Origin: Entomoplasma ellychniae
Lineage (GTDB): Bacteria; Bacillota_I; Bacilli_A; Mycoplasmatales; Mycoplasmataceae
Length of the DNA: 64,000 nt
Assembly (NCBI RefSeq): GCF_002930155.1
Contig: NZ_PHND01000001.1
Span: 806,001-870,000 of the forward strand
Direction of reading: 5' to 3'
A program made the position numbers and the translations under genes. Below the pieces are notes generated by a model. The model did no database searches and was not told the origin of the DNA. It worked only from the letters and a program-made list of their open reading frames with translations. This document shows positions 1 to 9,306 of this stretch, piece by piece (position 1 is the first letter of the stretch; each line of letters begins with the position of its first letter).

Positions 1-856
1 TTATTTCCGCTACATTGTCAATGTATTCAACTTTGAAAGAGGGAGATTGTTCGCTAGTTGAAGATTTAATAGCATTTTTCCCACCAATAGAGTTAACTAA
101 ATTAATAATACTTAACTGTTGTGTTGAAGATAAGCCAGTTAAACTTAAATTTTCAAGTTCAGAAATTGTTTTGTCTGCAAATTGAGATTTAAAATCAAGT
201 AAAAGATTATTATGAATTGTTGAACTTGAAGTTAATAAATTTCTATTGACATTACCTTTAGATCATTTAGTTGAAGTATTCATTCCAGCAAAAGCTAATA
301 TTTTAGTCAAAGTTTTATAAGCGCTATAATCAGTGTTATTTAAAATGTCATTAGATATAAAAGCGTTTTCTAAAGCTGTTTGATTGTCATCAACTGTTGG
401 GAATTGATCTCTTAAATATTTTAATCAACCCTTAGTTTTTTCTTTTTTATTATCTAAATAAGTTTTTCTTTTAGCTTCCATAGCAGATTTAGCTTGATAT
501 TGAATTGAACCAACAGTTGAATCATTTCCTCAAGCTTTTTTAATTTCAGCTAAAGTATTTTTATCTAAGTTTTTTAAAACTCCACCTTTTTCATCACTTG
601 CAGCTTCCATAAATATGCTCACTGCAAAAAAGTTATAAAACTGTGTTATATATTTATTTGGATTTTTACCTAGTGGTCCATAAACTGAAATATACCATTC
701 ATTCAATTTTTCAGCATTAATTCTTAAACTACCATCGCCATTTATAAACACCTCGCCATATTTGGTGTCATCCTTGTCATTATCACATGCAATAACAACT
801 GTTGCTGTACTTGCTGAAATGGTTAAAGCTCCAACTAAAGCTAATAATTTTTTCAT
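1..856 (-). CDS. Lipoprotein, 3' end beyond window
   Basis: Predicted surface lipoprotein, reading leftward and still open at the window edge (at least 285 codons). The first residues form a lipoprotein signal: Met-Lys-Lys, a hydrophobic run, then a lipobox ending V-I-A-C with Cys at residue 24, followed by a charged D/N/K linker. The start is fixed by a GGAGG ribosome site just upstream (forward 866-871 region). Several codons are TGA (Trp), e.g. forward 530-532. The remainder is hydrophilic and helical-looking, rich in S/T/N/K, with no catalytic motif that I recognise. It is transcribed divergently from sufS, so the about 150-bp gap 857-1008 should hold both promoters. Function unknown; this type of protein is an abundant, fast-evolving surface family in these bacteria. 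Membrane anchoring through the Cys is known for the signal class; the role is not inferable. Confidence 0.85.
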
Positions 857-1008
857 TCTTATTCCTCCTGAATTTTAAAAAGTAAAATCTTTGTTTATGT
901 ATCAATTATATAACACAAGCAATTCACAATTTAAAATAATTATATATTAAAAGTGATAGAATATAAAATATATTTGACCTAAAAGTTAAAAAAATAAGAA
1001 AGAACATT

Positions 1009-2235
1009 ATGAATAAAAATATTAAAAATTTGTTTCCATTTTTTAAAAATAATCCAGAAAAAGTCTATTTTGACAGTGCAGCTTCATCTTTAAAATTATC
1101 AAAAGTCATTGAAGCAGAAAGGAATTTTTTAACAACAAATGGTGCTAATCCACACGTAACAGATTATGAGAAAGGTTTTGAAGCACTTGAAAAATTAAAT
1201 TATGTTAGAAGTTTAGTGAGAAATATGATCAATGCATGCAAGACAGAAGAAGTTATTTTTACTAGTGGCACCACTCAATCTATTAACACTTTGGCAAATG
1301 GTATTGCAGAATTTATTAAAAAAGATGATGAAATTTTATTAACAGAATTAGAACATTCATCTAACATGATGCCCTGAATTAATTTAGTTAAAAATACTGG
1401 TGCAAAAATTAAAAAAATAACTTTAGCTGATGATTTTACAATAGATATTAACGACTTAAAAAACCAAATAAACAAAAATACAAAAATTATTACAATATCA
1501 CATGTTACAAACACTTTAGGAACTAAAAATGATATTGCCGCGATAGTGAAGGTAGTTAAAAATATTAATTCTGGGATCATTATTCATGTTGATTGTGCTC
1601 AATCAATAGCTCATGAAGTAATTGACGTTCAAAATTTAGGTGTTGATTTTATTTCATTTTCTACACATAAAATTTATAGTTCATTTGGCCTTGGTGTTTT
1701 ATGGGGGAAATATGATTTATTAGATAAGTTAAAACCTTTTTTATTTGGTGGTGGAATGAATTTAAAAATCGATTCAGATTTTAATTATAAATTAAAATCT
1801 TTACCAGATAAGCTTGAGGGTGGAACACCAAATATTCAGGCAATTTACGGGTTTGAACAAGCAATAAACTTTATTAATAAAATAAAACTCAAAAACATCA
1901 TAAGTCATGAAACTAGTTTGAAAAAATATTTTGTTCAAAAAGTTAATGAAAAAAAATTAAATTGCAAAATTGATTTTTATAATTTAAACAATAATTCACC
2001 AATAATTTTATTTAATGTTAAAGGTGTAAATCCTCAAGATATAACAACTTTTTTAGATAAAAAATACAATATTTTAGCTCGTGGTGGTGCTAATTGTGCT
2101 AGAAGAATTAATGGTGTAATTGGAGTCGAAATAGCTGTAAGGATTAGCTTTGCAATTTATAATACTTTTGAAGAAGTTGACATACTAATTGAAGCATTAA
2201 GTAATTCTGAAGATTTTTTGTCAACAATTATATAA
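1009..2235 (+). CDS. sufS: Cysteine desulfurase (SufS/CsdA class)
   Basis: 408-aa class V aminotransferase-fold, PLP-dependent cysteine desulfurase that takes sulfur from cysteine for Fe-S cluster (and possibly tRNA thiolation) assembly. Visible motifs: N-terminal V-Y-F-D-S-A-A-S-S (residues about 22-30), the PLP lysine in S-T-H-K-I (Lys221), and the persulfide Cys363 in R-G-G-A-N-C-A-R. In canonical SufS the latter motif is R-x-G-x-H-C-A, so one active-site neighbour differs here. One TGA Trp codon lies at 1375-1377. It is followed after 11 bp by sufU, giving a minimal two-gene SUF system. Start at 1009 has a weak ribosome site (AAGAAAG) about 8 bp upstream and matches the family N-terminus. 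Family certain; the SufS rather than CsdA label rests on the sufU neighbour. Confidence 0.93.
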
Positions 2236-2246
2236 AAAGGAGAAAT

Positions 2247-2672
2247 ATGATTAATATAGATGATGACGCTTTATTGCGTCAAATAATAGTGAAACATTTT
2301 ACAAAACCACTTTATAAACCTTTAAAAAATAATCCCAATTCTATAATTATGGAAGCAAAATCAAATACTTGTGCAGATGAATTAGTTGTAGAAATTTTAT
2401 TAAAAAATCAATCAATAAAGCAGGTTTCATTTGATGGTACAGCGTGCGCTGTAGCAACAGCTTCGGCTGACATTTTTTTAAACTTAATCTTAAATAAAAC
2501 CTTAAAAGAAGTTAATGCTATTATTGAAGAATATCAACTTTTTTTAAATACTGGTGATTGTAATAGTATTGATTTAATAGGAGATTTAATTGTTTTTAAA
2601 AATATTCATAATCAAAAAAACCGTATTATTTGTGCTGAACTTGCTATAAAAGTTATCAAAAACCTTCAATAA
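2247..2672 (+). CDS. sufU: Fe-S cluster scaffold / sulfur acceptor (SufU)
   Basis: 141-aa IscU-fold protein of the SufU type that receives sulfur from the SufS persulfide. The three family cysteines are visible: N-T-C-A-D (about residue 45), G-T-A-C-A-V-A-T-A-S (about 68) and I-I-C-A-E-L-A (about 129). These match the Zn/Fe ligand positions of SufU. The start has a good AAAGGAG ribosome site and lies 11 bp after the sufS stop, so the pair is co-transcribed. The second motif is usually G-x-G-C-x-I-S-x-A-S; here it reads G-T-A-C-A-V-A-T-A-S, a mild divergence common in Mollicutes. Zn-dependent transfer from SufS is the known role in Firmicutes; a true scaffold role is inference. Confidence 0.92.
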   Translation: MINIDDDALLRQIIVKHFTKPLYKPLKNNPNSIIMEAKSNTCADELVVEILLKNQSIKQVSFDGTACAVATASADIFLNLILNKTLKEVNAIIEEYQLFLNTGDCNSIDLIGDLIVFKNIHNQKNRIICAELAIKVIKNLQ

Positions 2673-2714
2673 TAATATATCATTTATTTATAAAATACAA
2701 TGGTGAGGTTAATA

Positions 2715-3362
2715 ATGAATAACAAAGCTAAAATCAGAGAATCATTTCTAAAAACTAGATTTTTTTTGTCAAAAGATTATCAAACAAATTCTTCAAAAAT
2801 TATTGAAAGAAAAATCAATCATTATATTCAAAGATATAATTTAAAAGCTTTTGCTATATTTATAAGTAAAATTGATGAACCGTTTACACATCATATAATT
2901 GTTGATGCTCTTAAAAAAGGTATAGAAGTTTATTTACCAAGGGTTAATGGAGAAAAAATCGAGTTTAGAAAAATTAAAAACATTGAATCAGATATTGTTA
3001 AAAACGAATTATTCAATATCTTTGAACCTAAAATTGAATGTGAATTATTAGAAAACATTAAAGAAATATCAACCATTTTTGCTCCATTAGTAGCTTTTGA
3101 TAAGCACTTAAACAGAGTTGGTTCTGGAAAAGGTTATTATGATCGTTGATTCAACGAAAATCAATATAAAGGTTTTAAGGTTGGAATATGCCAATCATCG
3201 CAACTTTCTAATCAAATTATTGATGTTGAGCCACATGATGTTGCATTAAATTCAATAATTACTGAAAAACAAATTTATGTCCCATTAGAATCAAACGATG
3301 ATGAAGACTCAAATTTTGATATAACTTATGCTGTTTTTAATGACGAAACTATAATAAATTAA
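2715..3362 (+). CDS. 5-formyltetrahydrofolate cyclo-ligase
   Basis: 215-aa MTHFS-family enzyme, ATP-dependent conversion of 5-formyl-THF to 5,10-methenyl-THF in the cytosol, feeding the one-carbon pool. The diagnostic C-terminal motif G-S-G-K-G-Y-Y-D-R-W is at about residues 136-145; its Trp is a TGA codon (3147-3149) and reading continues to TAA at 3360. I chose ATG 2715 over the in-frame ATG at 2700, because a GGTGAGG ribosome site lies at 2702-2708 at correct spacing for 2715 and would sit inside the gene if 2700 were used. The last about 25 residues form an acidic tail. The gene follows sufU by about 40 bp and may share its transcript. Confidence 0.92.
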
Positions 3363-3562
3363 TCATTTAATATATCATTTAACTATAAGTTACTAAAGGT
3401 TTTAAAACCCAAATATGATTCAATAATAAAATATGAAAAACTGTTGATAGTCAAAATTTATTAACTTTTAAGTTAATTTTAAAATCCAAAAGTTATTGAC
3501 CATTTACAAGCATTATAATCACTGCCAAACATTAAAAATTTGAAGATTAAAAACTTGTAAAT

Positions 3563-3586
3563 AAACATTAAAAGTGTTTCTTTTTT
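3563..3586 (+). terminator. Weak terminator before pgi
   Basis: Stem AAACA (3563-3567) pairs with TGTTT (3575-3579) around a 7-nt loop, followed by C and six T. It probably ends transcription of the folate gene. The stem is only five base pairs. Confidence 0.4.
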
Positions 3587-3619
3587 ATGTAATTTAAATT
3601 ATTAATTTACTACAAAGAG

Positions 3620-3625
3620 TATAAT
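3620..3625 (+). promoter_or_regulatory. -10 box of pgi promoter
   Basis: Perfect TATAAT, 37 bp before the pgi start codon. No convincing -35 is present, as is common in AT-rich Mollicutes promoters. Confidence 0.55.
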
Positions 3626-3661
3626 AATATTGGAATCTTAATAATTAATAAAAGGAGATAT

Positions 3662-4942
3662 ATGATTAAAGTCAATTTAGATCATTCAAGTTTAAAAACA
3701 GTTGAATTAGATAATAATAAGGTTAAGCAAATACATGAAATAATCAAGACTAAAAGTGGAGCGGGTAATGATTTTTTAGGTTGAATAGAATGACCAGAAG
3801 CATTTAATAAAAATGAATATGATGAAATGAAAAAAGTGGCCAATTCATTAAGAAGTAAAATAGATATTTTAGTAACTATTGGTATTGGTGGTTCTTATTT
3901 AGGGATTAGAGCAGCTGATGAAATGATTAGAGGGCTTAATCATTCAGATAAAATTAAAATAATTTATTCTGGGCACACAATGAGTTCAACTTATATTGCT
4001 CAATTAAGTGAATATCTAAAAAATAAAAAATTTGGAATTTGTGTTATTTCAAAATCAGGTACAACAACAGAACCAGGCATTGCTTTTAGAACTTTAGAAA
4101 AACAATTGATCGAACAATCGGGTATTGAAAAAGCAAAAGAACTGATTGTGGCAGTAACTGATGGATCAAGAGGTGCTTTAAAAACACTTGCTAATAAAAA
4201 AGGATATTTAACATTTACTATTCCAGATGATATTGGGGGTCGTTTTTCAGTTCTTACACCAGTTGGGATTTTTCCTTTATTAGTTGCTGGCATTAATACT
4301 GATAATATTTTTAAAGGTGCTATTAAAGCTAAAAACAATTTAGTTCAAAATGATTTAACTAATCAAGCTTATAAATACGCAGCAGCGCGTAACGCACTAT
4401 ACAAACAGGGTTATAAAGCAGAAGCTTTAGTAACCTATGAATTACAAATGCAATATATTAATGAATGATGAAAACAATTATTTGGGGAATCTGAAGGAAA
4501 AGAGGGTAAAGGTCTATTTCCGACTTCCATGGTTTTTTCAACTGATTTACATTCAATGGGACAATGAGTACAAGAAGGACCTAGAAAAGTTATTTTCGAA
4601 ACAATTATTAAAATTCAAAATCCTGTTGGTAATTTAAGTGTTGAGTTAGATCAAGATAATTATGATGGTTTAAACTTTTTAGCTGGCAAATCATTTCATG
4701 AAATAAATTCAGTTGCTATTGAAGGTGTTATTGATGCACACGTTAATGCAGGTAAAATGCCAAATATCATATTAGAATTTGAAAAAATGGATGATGAACA
4801 ATTTGGTTACTTGGTTTACTTCTTTGAATTAGCAGTAGCAATGAGCGGATACATGATGGGAATTAATCCTTTTGATCAACCAGGTGTTGAAGTTTATAAA
4901 CACAATATGTTTAAATTGCTTGGTAAACCAGGAATTAAATAA
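3662..4942 (+). CDS. pgi: Glucose-6-phosphate isomerase
   Basis: 426-aa cytosolic glycolytic enzyme interconverting glucose-6-P and fructose-6-P. Length is that of short bacterial (Bacillus-type) PGIs. Seen in order: I-G-I-G-G-S-Y-L-G at about residue 78, S-K-S-G-T-T-T-E at about 131 (sugar-phosphate isomerase domain), G-G-R-F-S-V-L-T (signature 1, about 192), the [12 protein letters not shown] catalytic Glu region (about 270), and [11 protein letters not shown] (about 295). Several Trp are TGA. The ribosome site AAAGGAG sits 8 bp before ATG 3662. The gene is monocistronic by layout: own -10 box and a strong hairpin after it. Confidence 0.96.
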
Positions 4943-5079
4943 TTAGTTATAAAGAATTCATGTGAAAAAATTCATACAATTAAATTATCTTATAATGAAG
5001 TTATTAAAGTCCTTTTTTAGATTCTAGTAACTTGGTAATTGTATTGTTGATTTATAAAAATAAAATATTATTGACAACA

Positions 5080-5107
5080 AAAATCAGTTAATCTGATTTT
5101 TTATTTT
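5080..5107 (+). terminator. Rho-independent terminator
   Basis: Eight-bp perfect stem AAAATCAG (5080-5087) / CTGATTTT (5093-5100) with a 5-nt loop and a T-rich tail. It ends pgi or the possible short transcript from 4991. Confidence 0.8.
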
Positions 5108-5111
5108 TAAA

Positions 5112-5148
5112 TTGACTATTTACTTAGTAAGTAAGGTTGTGATAAAAT
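5112..5148 (+). promoter_or_regulatory. dUTPase promoter with perfect inverted repeat
   Basis: A perfect 7-1-7 inverted repeat (TTACTTA G TAAGTAA, 5120-5134) overlaps a possible -35 (TTACTT, 5120-5125). This is spaced 17 bp from TAAAAT (5143-5148), which has an upstream TGTG. A second candidate -35, TTGACT, is at 5112-5117. The repeat is placed like a repressor operator. No known regulator site is recognised. Confidence 0.4.
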
Positions 5149-5183
5149 TACTTATATAGCAAAATAAATTAAGGAAAACATTT

Positions 5184-5687
5184 ATGATTAAACAAGAAAC
5201 TCTTAAGTGATTAAGCGAACAACAAGAATACTTAGATAGCAAAATAATTGAGAAACACAGTTTAAGTATAGATAACGATATGTTCAAAAAGAAAATTATT
5301 GCTTTTTGAGTTGAACTAGGTGAATATGCTAACGAAGAAAAGAGTTTTAAATATTGAAAACAAGGAGCTGCTGCACCAAGAGAAGTTCAATTAGAAGAAT
5401 ACATAGATGGACTTCATTTTATTGTTAGTTTAGGAAATCAAATTAAATATGATTTTACTACTTTTGAGTTCAAGGATCTTGGTTATAAAAATAATATTGA
5501 TTGTTATTTTGATTTAATTCAAAACTTAACACTGTTAGTTAATGAGCAAAGCATAAAAACTTTTTCGTTAATATTTAATTCTTTTTTACAAATAGCACAT
5601 GTACAAAAGTATTCTGAAAATGATTTAATTAACACTTATAAAAAGAAACATGCAAAAAACCAACAAAGACAGGTTGAAAATTATTAA
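5184..5687 (+). CDS. Dimeric dUTP diphosphatase
   Basis: 167-aa all-alpha dUTPase of the dimeric (dUTPase_2 / MazG-like) family, which hydrolyses dUTP to dUMP and pyrophosphate and keeps uracil out of DNA. The metal-binding helices are visible: E-L-G-E-Y-A-N-E (about residues 49-56) with F-K-Y-W-K shortly after, and E-E-Y-I-D-G-L-H-F (about 76-84). These are the E-x2-E and E-x2-D pairs of the family. Three TGA Trp codons are present. The stop codon overlaps the next gene's ATG (TAATG at 5685-5689), so translation of the RNA methylase is probably coupled. A palindrome in the promoter suggests regulation. Confidence 0.9.
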
Positions 5688-6445
5688 TGAATATCATTCA
5701 ATCATTAACTAATCCTAAAATAAAAAAGCTAATTAAATTAAGAGATGATAAAAAATTAATTGAAACAGAAAACATGTTTTTTATTGAAGGAATAAATTTA
5801 GTTAATGAAGCTTTAAAAAATAATTTAGTTTCTGAAATATTTACTTTAATTGAAAATTTGCATCACATCAATCATATTGATGAAAAAGTTTTTGTTATAA
5901 ATGAACAAATCGCTAATAAGTTGTCACTTACAAAAAATAATCAAGGTATTTTTGCAACTTGTAAAATTGAAACAAAACCCTTTAATCCCAATAAAAACGT
6001 TTTGTTACTAGACAATATTCAAGACCCAGGTAATATGGGAACTATGCTGAGAAGTGCCATCAGTTTTGATTTTACTAATGTAATAGCATCAAAAAATTCT
6101 GTTAGTTTTTTTAATGAAAAAGTCATAAGATCAACACAAGGCACAATTTTTAAATCGCATATTAAAAATGTTGATTTAAAATATAAAATTTTTGAATTAA
6201 AAAAAGAAAATTATATAATAATAGGTACTGTTTTAAATGAAAAATCACTAGCAATTAAAGAATTAAAAATTTTACCAGAAAGTAAAATAGCACTACTTGT
6301 TGGTAATGAAGGTCAAGGTATTAGCGAAGTACTAAAACCACTAGTTGATATTAATGTTGTAATAACTATGTCTAATGAAGTTGAATCACTAAATGTCGCA
6401 ATTGCAGCTTCTATTTTAATGCATAAAATTAAAGATAGTAAGTAA
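5687..6445 (+). CDS. TrmH/SpoU-family RNA 2'-O-methyltransferase
   Basis: 252-aa SPOUT methyltransferase that uses S-adenosylmethionine to 2'-O-methylate rRNA or tRNA. Three SpoU motifs are clear: motif 1 D-N-I-Q-D-P-G-N-M-G-T-M-L-R-S-A (about residues 108-123), motif 2 L-L-V-G-N-E-G-Q-G-I-S (about 205-215), and motif 3 E-S-L-N-V-A-I-A-A-S-I-L-M (about 232-244). The N-terminal substrate-binding domain (about 1-95) is short. The 1-nt overlap with the dUTPase stop indicates coupling. The target nucleotide cannot be assigned from sequence. Confidence 0.92.
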   Translation: MNIIQSLTNPKIKKLIKLRDDKKLIETENMFFIEGINLVNEALKNNLVSEIFTLIENLHHINHIDEKVFVINEQIANKLSLTKNNQGIFATCKIETKPFNPNKNVLLLDNIQDPGNMGTMLRSAISFDFTNVIASKNSVSFFNEKVIRSTQGTIFKSHIKNVDLKYKIFELKKENYIIIGTVLNEKSLAIKELKILPESKIALLVGNEGQGISEVLKPLVDINVVITMSNEVESLNVAIAASILMHKIKDSK

Positions 6446-6563
6446 AAATGTTAAAAAATTTGGCGCAAAGAGTATAAAAACACCATTTAAGATATTATTT
6501 TTTTCACCTTTAATAAAATTAAATAAATAATTGTTTTATTAATTATTAAAACTCTATTTTTCA

Positions 6564-6590
6564 ACTTTTGTAAAAGTGTTTATTTTTTAA
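6564..6590 (+). terminator. Probable terminator after RNA methylase
   Basis: Stem ACTTT/AAAGT (6564-6577, loop about 4 nt) followed by GTTTATTTTTT. It lies in the about 195-bp gap before the 881-aa protein, which otherwise shows only a TAAAAT box near 6609. Confidence 0.45.
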
Positions 6591-6640
6591 AATCAAACTT
6601 AAAATATGGTAAAATAATATTAGTTTATAAAAGGTGCTTT

Positions 6641-9286
6641 ATGAAAAAATTACTAATAAGTTTATCGATATTTGGTTTATCTTCAGCTTCTGTTTCTATA
6701 ACTGCTTTCACATTTACTTCAAAATATAGAAGCGAATTTCAAGCAAGTATTCAAAAGTTGATTACTACAACAAATATTTCAGCAGAAGCTCAAATTCTAT
6801 CAAACCCCACGACTATTGAAAACAATACCATTAAATCAGTTGAAGTTAAAGGTATTGAAAAATCTTCAACAAATGCGAATATTAATTACGAATACACAAT
6901 CAACAAAATGTCTTCCCAAAAAATGGTTGATTTTTTACCATCATCAGATTGAGTTAAAAAGCTAAATTCTGATAAATCATGAGATCAAACCATAACAATG
7001 GAACAACAACTAAATAAAAATTATAATGTTGCTTGAAAAAAAGAAGCTAAAGTTTTAAACTTAACAGGTATTAAACTGACTGATGGTGAAAAAAAAGGTA
7101 ATAGTTCAACTGCGAGTACTTTATCTTTAATATCTTCATTACTTGGTATTTTGTTTGGTTCAGACTTTAATGTTGGACAAGCTCAACTTTTGTATCAAAA
7201 CTCGAATCTAATTTTTGATTTATTAGGAAATTATTCATTAACACCAGATGTTTTAACAGTTATATGATCTTTATTTAAAGACCAGCTTCCAACAATAGAA
7301 ACTTTAAAAAAATACCTAAATAATCCATTTGAAAGCGAAGAGTGAAATTCAGAGACAACAGTTAATGATGTTATGATGCATGTGGGTCAAAATTTTTGAT
7401 CAACATTGATTCCTAAAAAAGCGTCAAGTGATGATAAAAGTAGTGAAAATAAAAGCCCAGGTAAAATTATTGAAATTATTGAAAAATTTGGTCCTTTGTT
7501 AAATTATTTTTTAAGTATAGTTTGATATTTGCAACAATTCGACACTGATAATGTAACTTCTGATGATTTAGCTAAAGTGTTAAATAAAAAAATTGACCAA
7601 GATGTTATCAAATCTTTTGATGAAATCAATATTTCAAAGATTTTAACTTTAGTTAGAAAATTTTTAAAACCAAGTTATGGATTTAAAGGTGCTAGAGGTT
7701 TGGTTAATATTTTATTTGGTATTCCAAAAAGTGCAGAAACAAATAATTTGGGTTCAAACATTATAATGAATTCAAACATTATAATGAGTCCTTTATTCAA
7801 AATGTTGAAAGAAAGAAATGCTAAATCAGAAGATACAAAAGATGACTTGAATGAAAATACACAAGCAATTGAAAATGAAGATACAGATTCATCAAAAAAA
7901 TCATTTGATTGAAAAAAATTAATTCAAGATATTTTTAAATTGGTTACAAACCTTGATTCATCAGATTCATCAACTTCAAACATTGATTGAACAAAATTAA
8001 TCAAAGATGTTTTAGAAACAGTTAAAACAACCATTAGTTCATTACCTAAAAACGTGGACTGAGCAAAATTAATTCTAGATGTTTTAGAATGAGTTAAAAC
8101 ACCTAATTCATTACCCGCAAACATTTTTAATTCACTTAAACAATCTATAACTATGATAATCCAATTAATAAAAAAGAAAAAGTATAATAACATTTATGAC
8201 TTAATTGAATTTATATTAAATGAAACATTGTTTAAATCTTTGACAGAAGAAGGCAAAAAACCGATTATAATTGGTGATATTTTATATTTATTAGCTATGT
8301 TTAAAAACTCCAAATTGCCAAATGATAATAAAATTAATTTAGATGGATTATCTTCTATTTCTTCAATTAGTGGAGTTCCTAATGATTTATTTGTAGCGAT
8401 TTACAATGGGGAATTGTTTAAAAGTTTATTCCAGTTAATTAATGTTTTTAAACCAAACACTATTTCCAATTTAATTATTGAAATAGCACCAGACTTAAAA
8501 ACTTTATTAAGCTTAAAAATGAATGAAGTTTTTGAATTATTGGGATTAGATTTCAACAAGAATTTCCAATTTTTATATGGATTAAGAAATATGAGTTTAT
8601 TGAATATAGTAGAACAACTGGATAAATATTTTAAACCAAATGATGGCAGCTCACTAGAATCATATTATTTTGATTATGGTTCATTTAGACATATTTTATT
8701 ATCATTATTTGAAAACCAAGAAGTTGAATACAAAGGAACAAAAGAAACTGTTTCAAACATCGAAGTGATGATCAAATCTTTGATTGCTGCACTTGAAAAT
8801 AATGAAATCACGATTGGGAATATAGTTGTCAAAGAACCTAAAAAAGCACTACTTGTTGCTTTAGGTTTAACACTTGATGGGAATCAATTTATAAAAAACA
8901 GTATTTTTGAAACAATAAGTAAAGCATATGGTCATAATTTGGAAGGAAACCAATCAGAAGATCCTTCAAAAGCTGAAAATACTGTTAAATTAATCACTGG
9001 ATTAGTTGATCTTTCTTCGTGATTTATAAATGTTTCAGAAGCAGAATATACTAATGATAATTTTGGTGACTTTTTTAACCAAAAAAATTGATATACAAAA
9101 TTTATTAATCAAACAAACTATGAAAACATTTACAGTGATTCTTATATTAATTATCAGTTAGATTACAAGATAAGTAAATATAAAATAAATGAATCTTATA
9201 CAGTAACTTTATTTAGAGAAAAATCTAAAAGCAATGCTTTATATGGTGATAAGAATTATAAGGTTTTCAATATAACAAGAAATTAA
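6641..9286 (+). CDS. Large secreted/anchored surface protein, 881 aa
   Basis: Single 882-codon frame with many TGA Trp codons. Residues 1-25 form an N-terminal signal or anchor helix (M-K-K then a hydrophobic stretch), but there is no Cys, so it is not a standard lipoprotein. The rest is hydrophilic, predicted mostly helical, rich in L/I/K/N/S. A central part (about residues 423-495) carries three imperfect copies of a D-W-x-K-L-I-x-D-V-L-E-x-V-K unit. The gene lies 20 bp upstream of the giant permease with a GAAAGGG ribosome site between, so they form an operon and may work in the same envelope complex. Large lipoproteins beside FtsX-type permeases are a known layout in related genomes. I recognise no domain; function unknown. 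Confidence 0.85.
7907..8128 (+). repeat. Three tandem degenerate 24-26-residue repeats
   Basis: Coding repeats in the 881-aa protein, starting at codons 7907, 7985 and 8057 (spacing 78 and 72 nt). Each begins D-W (Trp as TGA), then K-L-I-x-D-V/I-L/F-E/K-x-V-K/T, and ends in a Ser/Pro/Asn linker. They have diverged, so recent slippage is unlikely. Confidence 0.75.
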
Positions 9287-9306
9287 ATAATTAGAAAGGG
9301 TGTAAT

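Larger units (their letters stand above)
3363..3661. other. Non-coding gap with two hairpins and the pgi promoter
   Basis: About 300 bp without an open frame in either direction. It contains a 12-bp palindrome (GGTTTTAAAACC, 3398-3409), a TTAACTT/AAGTTAA hairpin (3461-3476) followed by T4A4, and an AAACA/TGTTT hairpin with a T6 run (3563-3586). A TATAAT box at 3620-3625 and an AAAGGAG ribosome site serve pgi. I see no tRNA or recognised RNA. Confidence 0.6.
4943..5183. other. pgi / dUTPase intergenic region
   Basis: Non-coding. It holds a TATAAT at 4991-4996 with no gene directly after it, a strong terminator (5080-5107) and the dUTPase promoter/operator region (5112-5148). The stray TATAAT could drive a short transcript of about 100 nt ending at the terminator. 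That is inference only. Confidence 0.5.

Noticed and set aside
2700-2714. Upstream ATG for the folate cyclo-ligase
   Set aside because: It would swallow the GGTGAGG ribosome site that serves ATG 2715.
4437-4637. Open frame of 66 codons inside pgi
   Set aside because: Different frame from pgi, whose conserved motifs run through the region when TGA is read as Trp.
7924-8193. 89-codon minus-strand ORF opposite the D-W repeats
   Set aside because: Antisense shadow produced by the repeated coding sequence; no start context.
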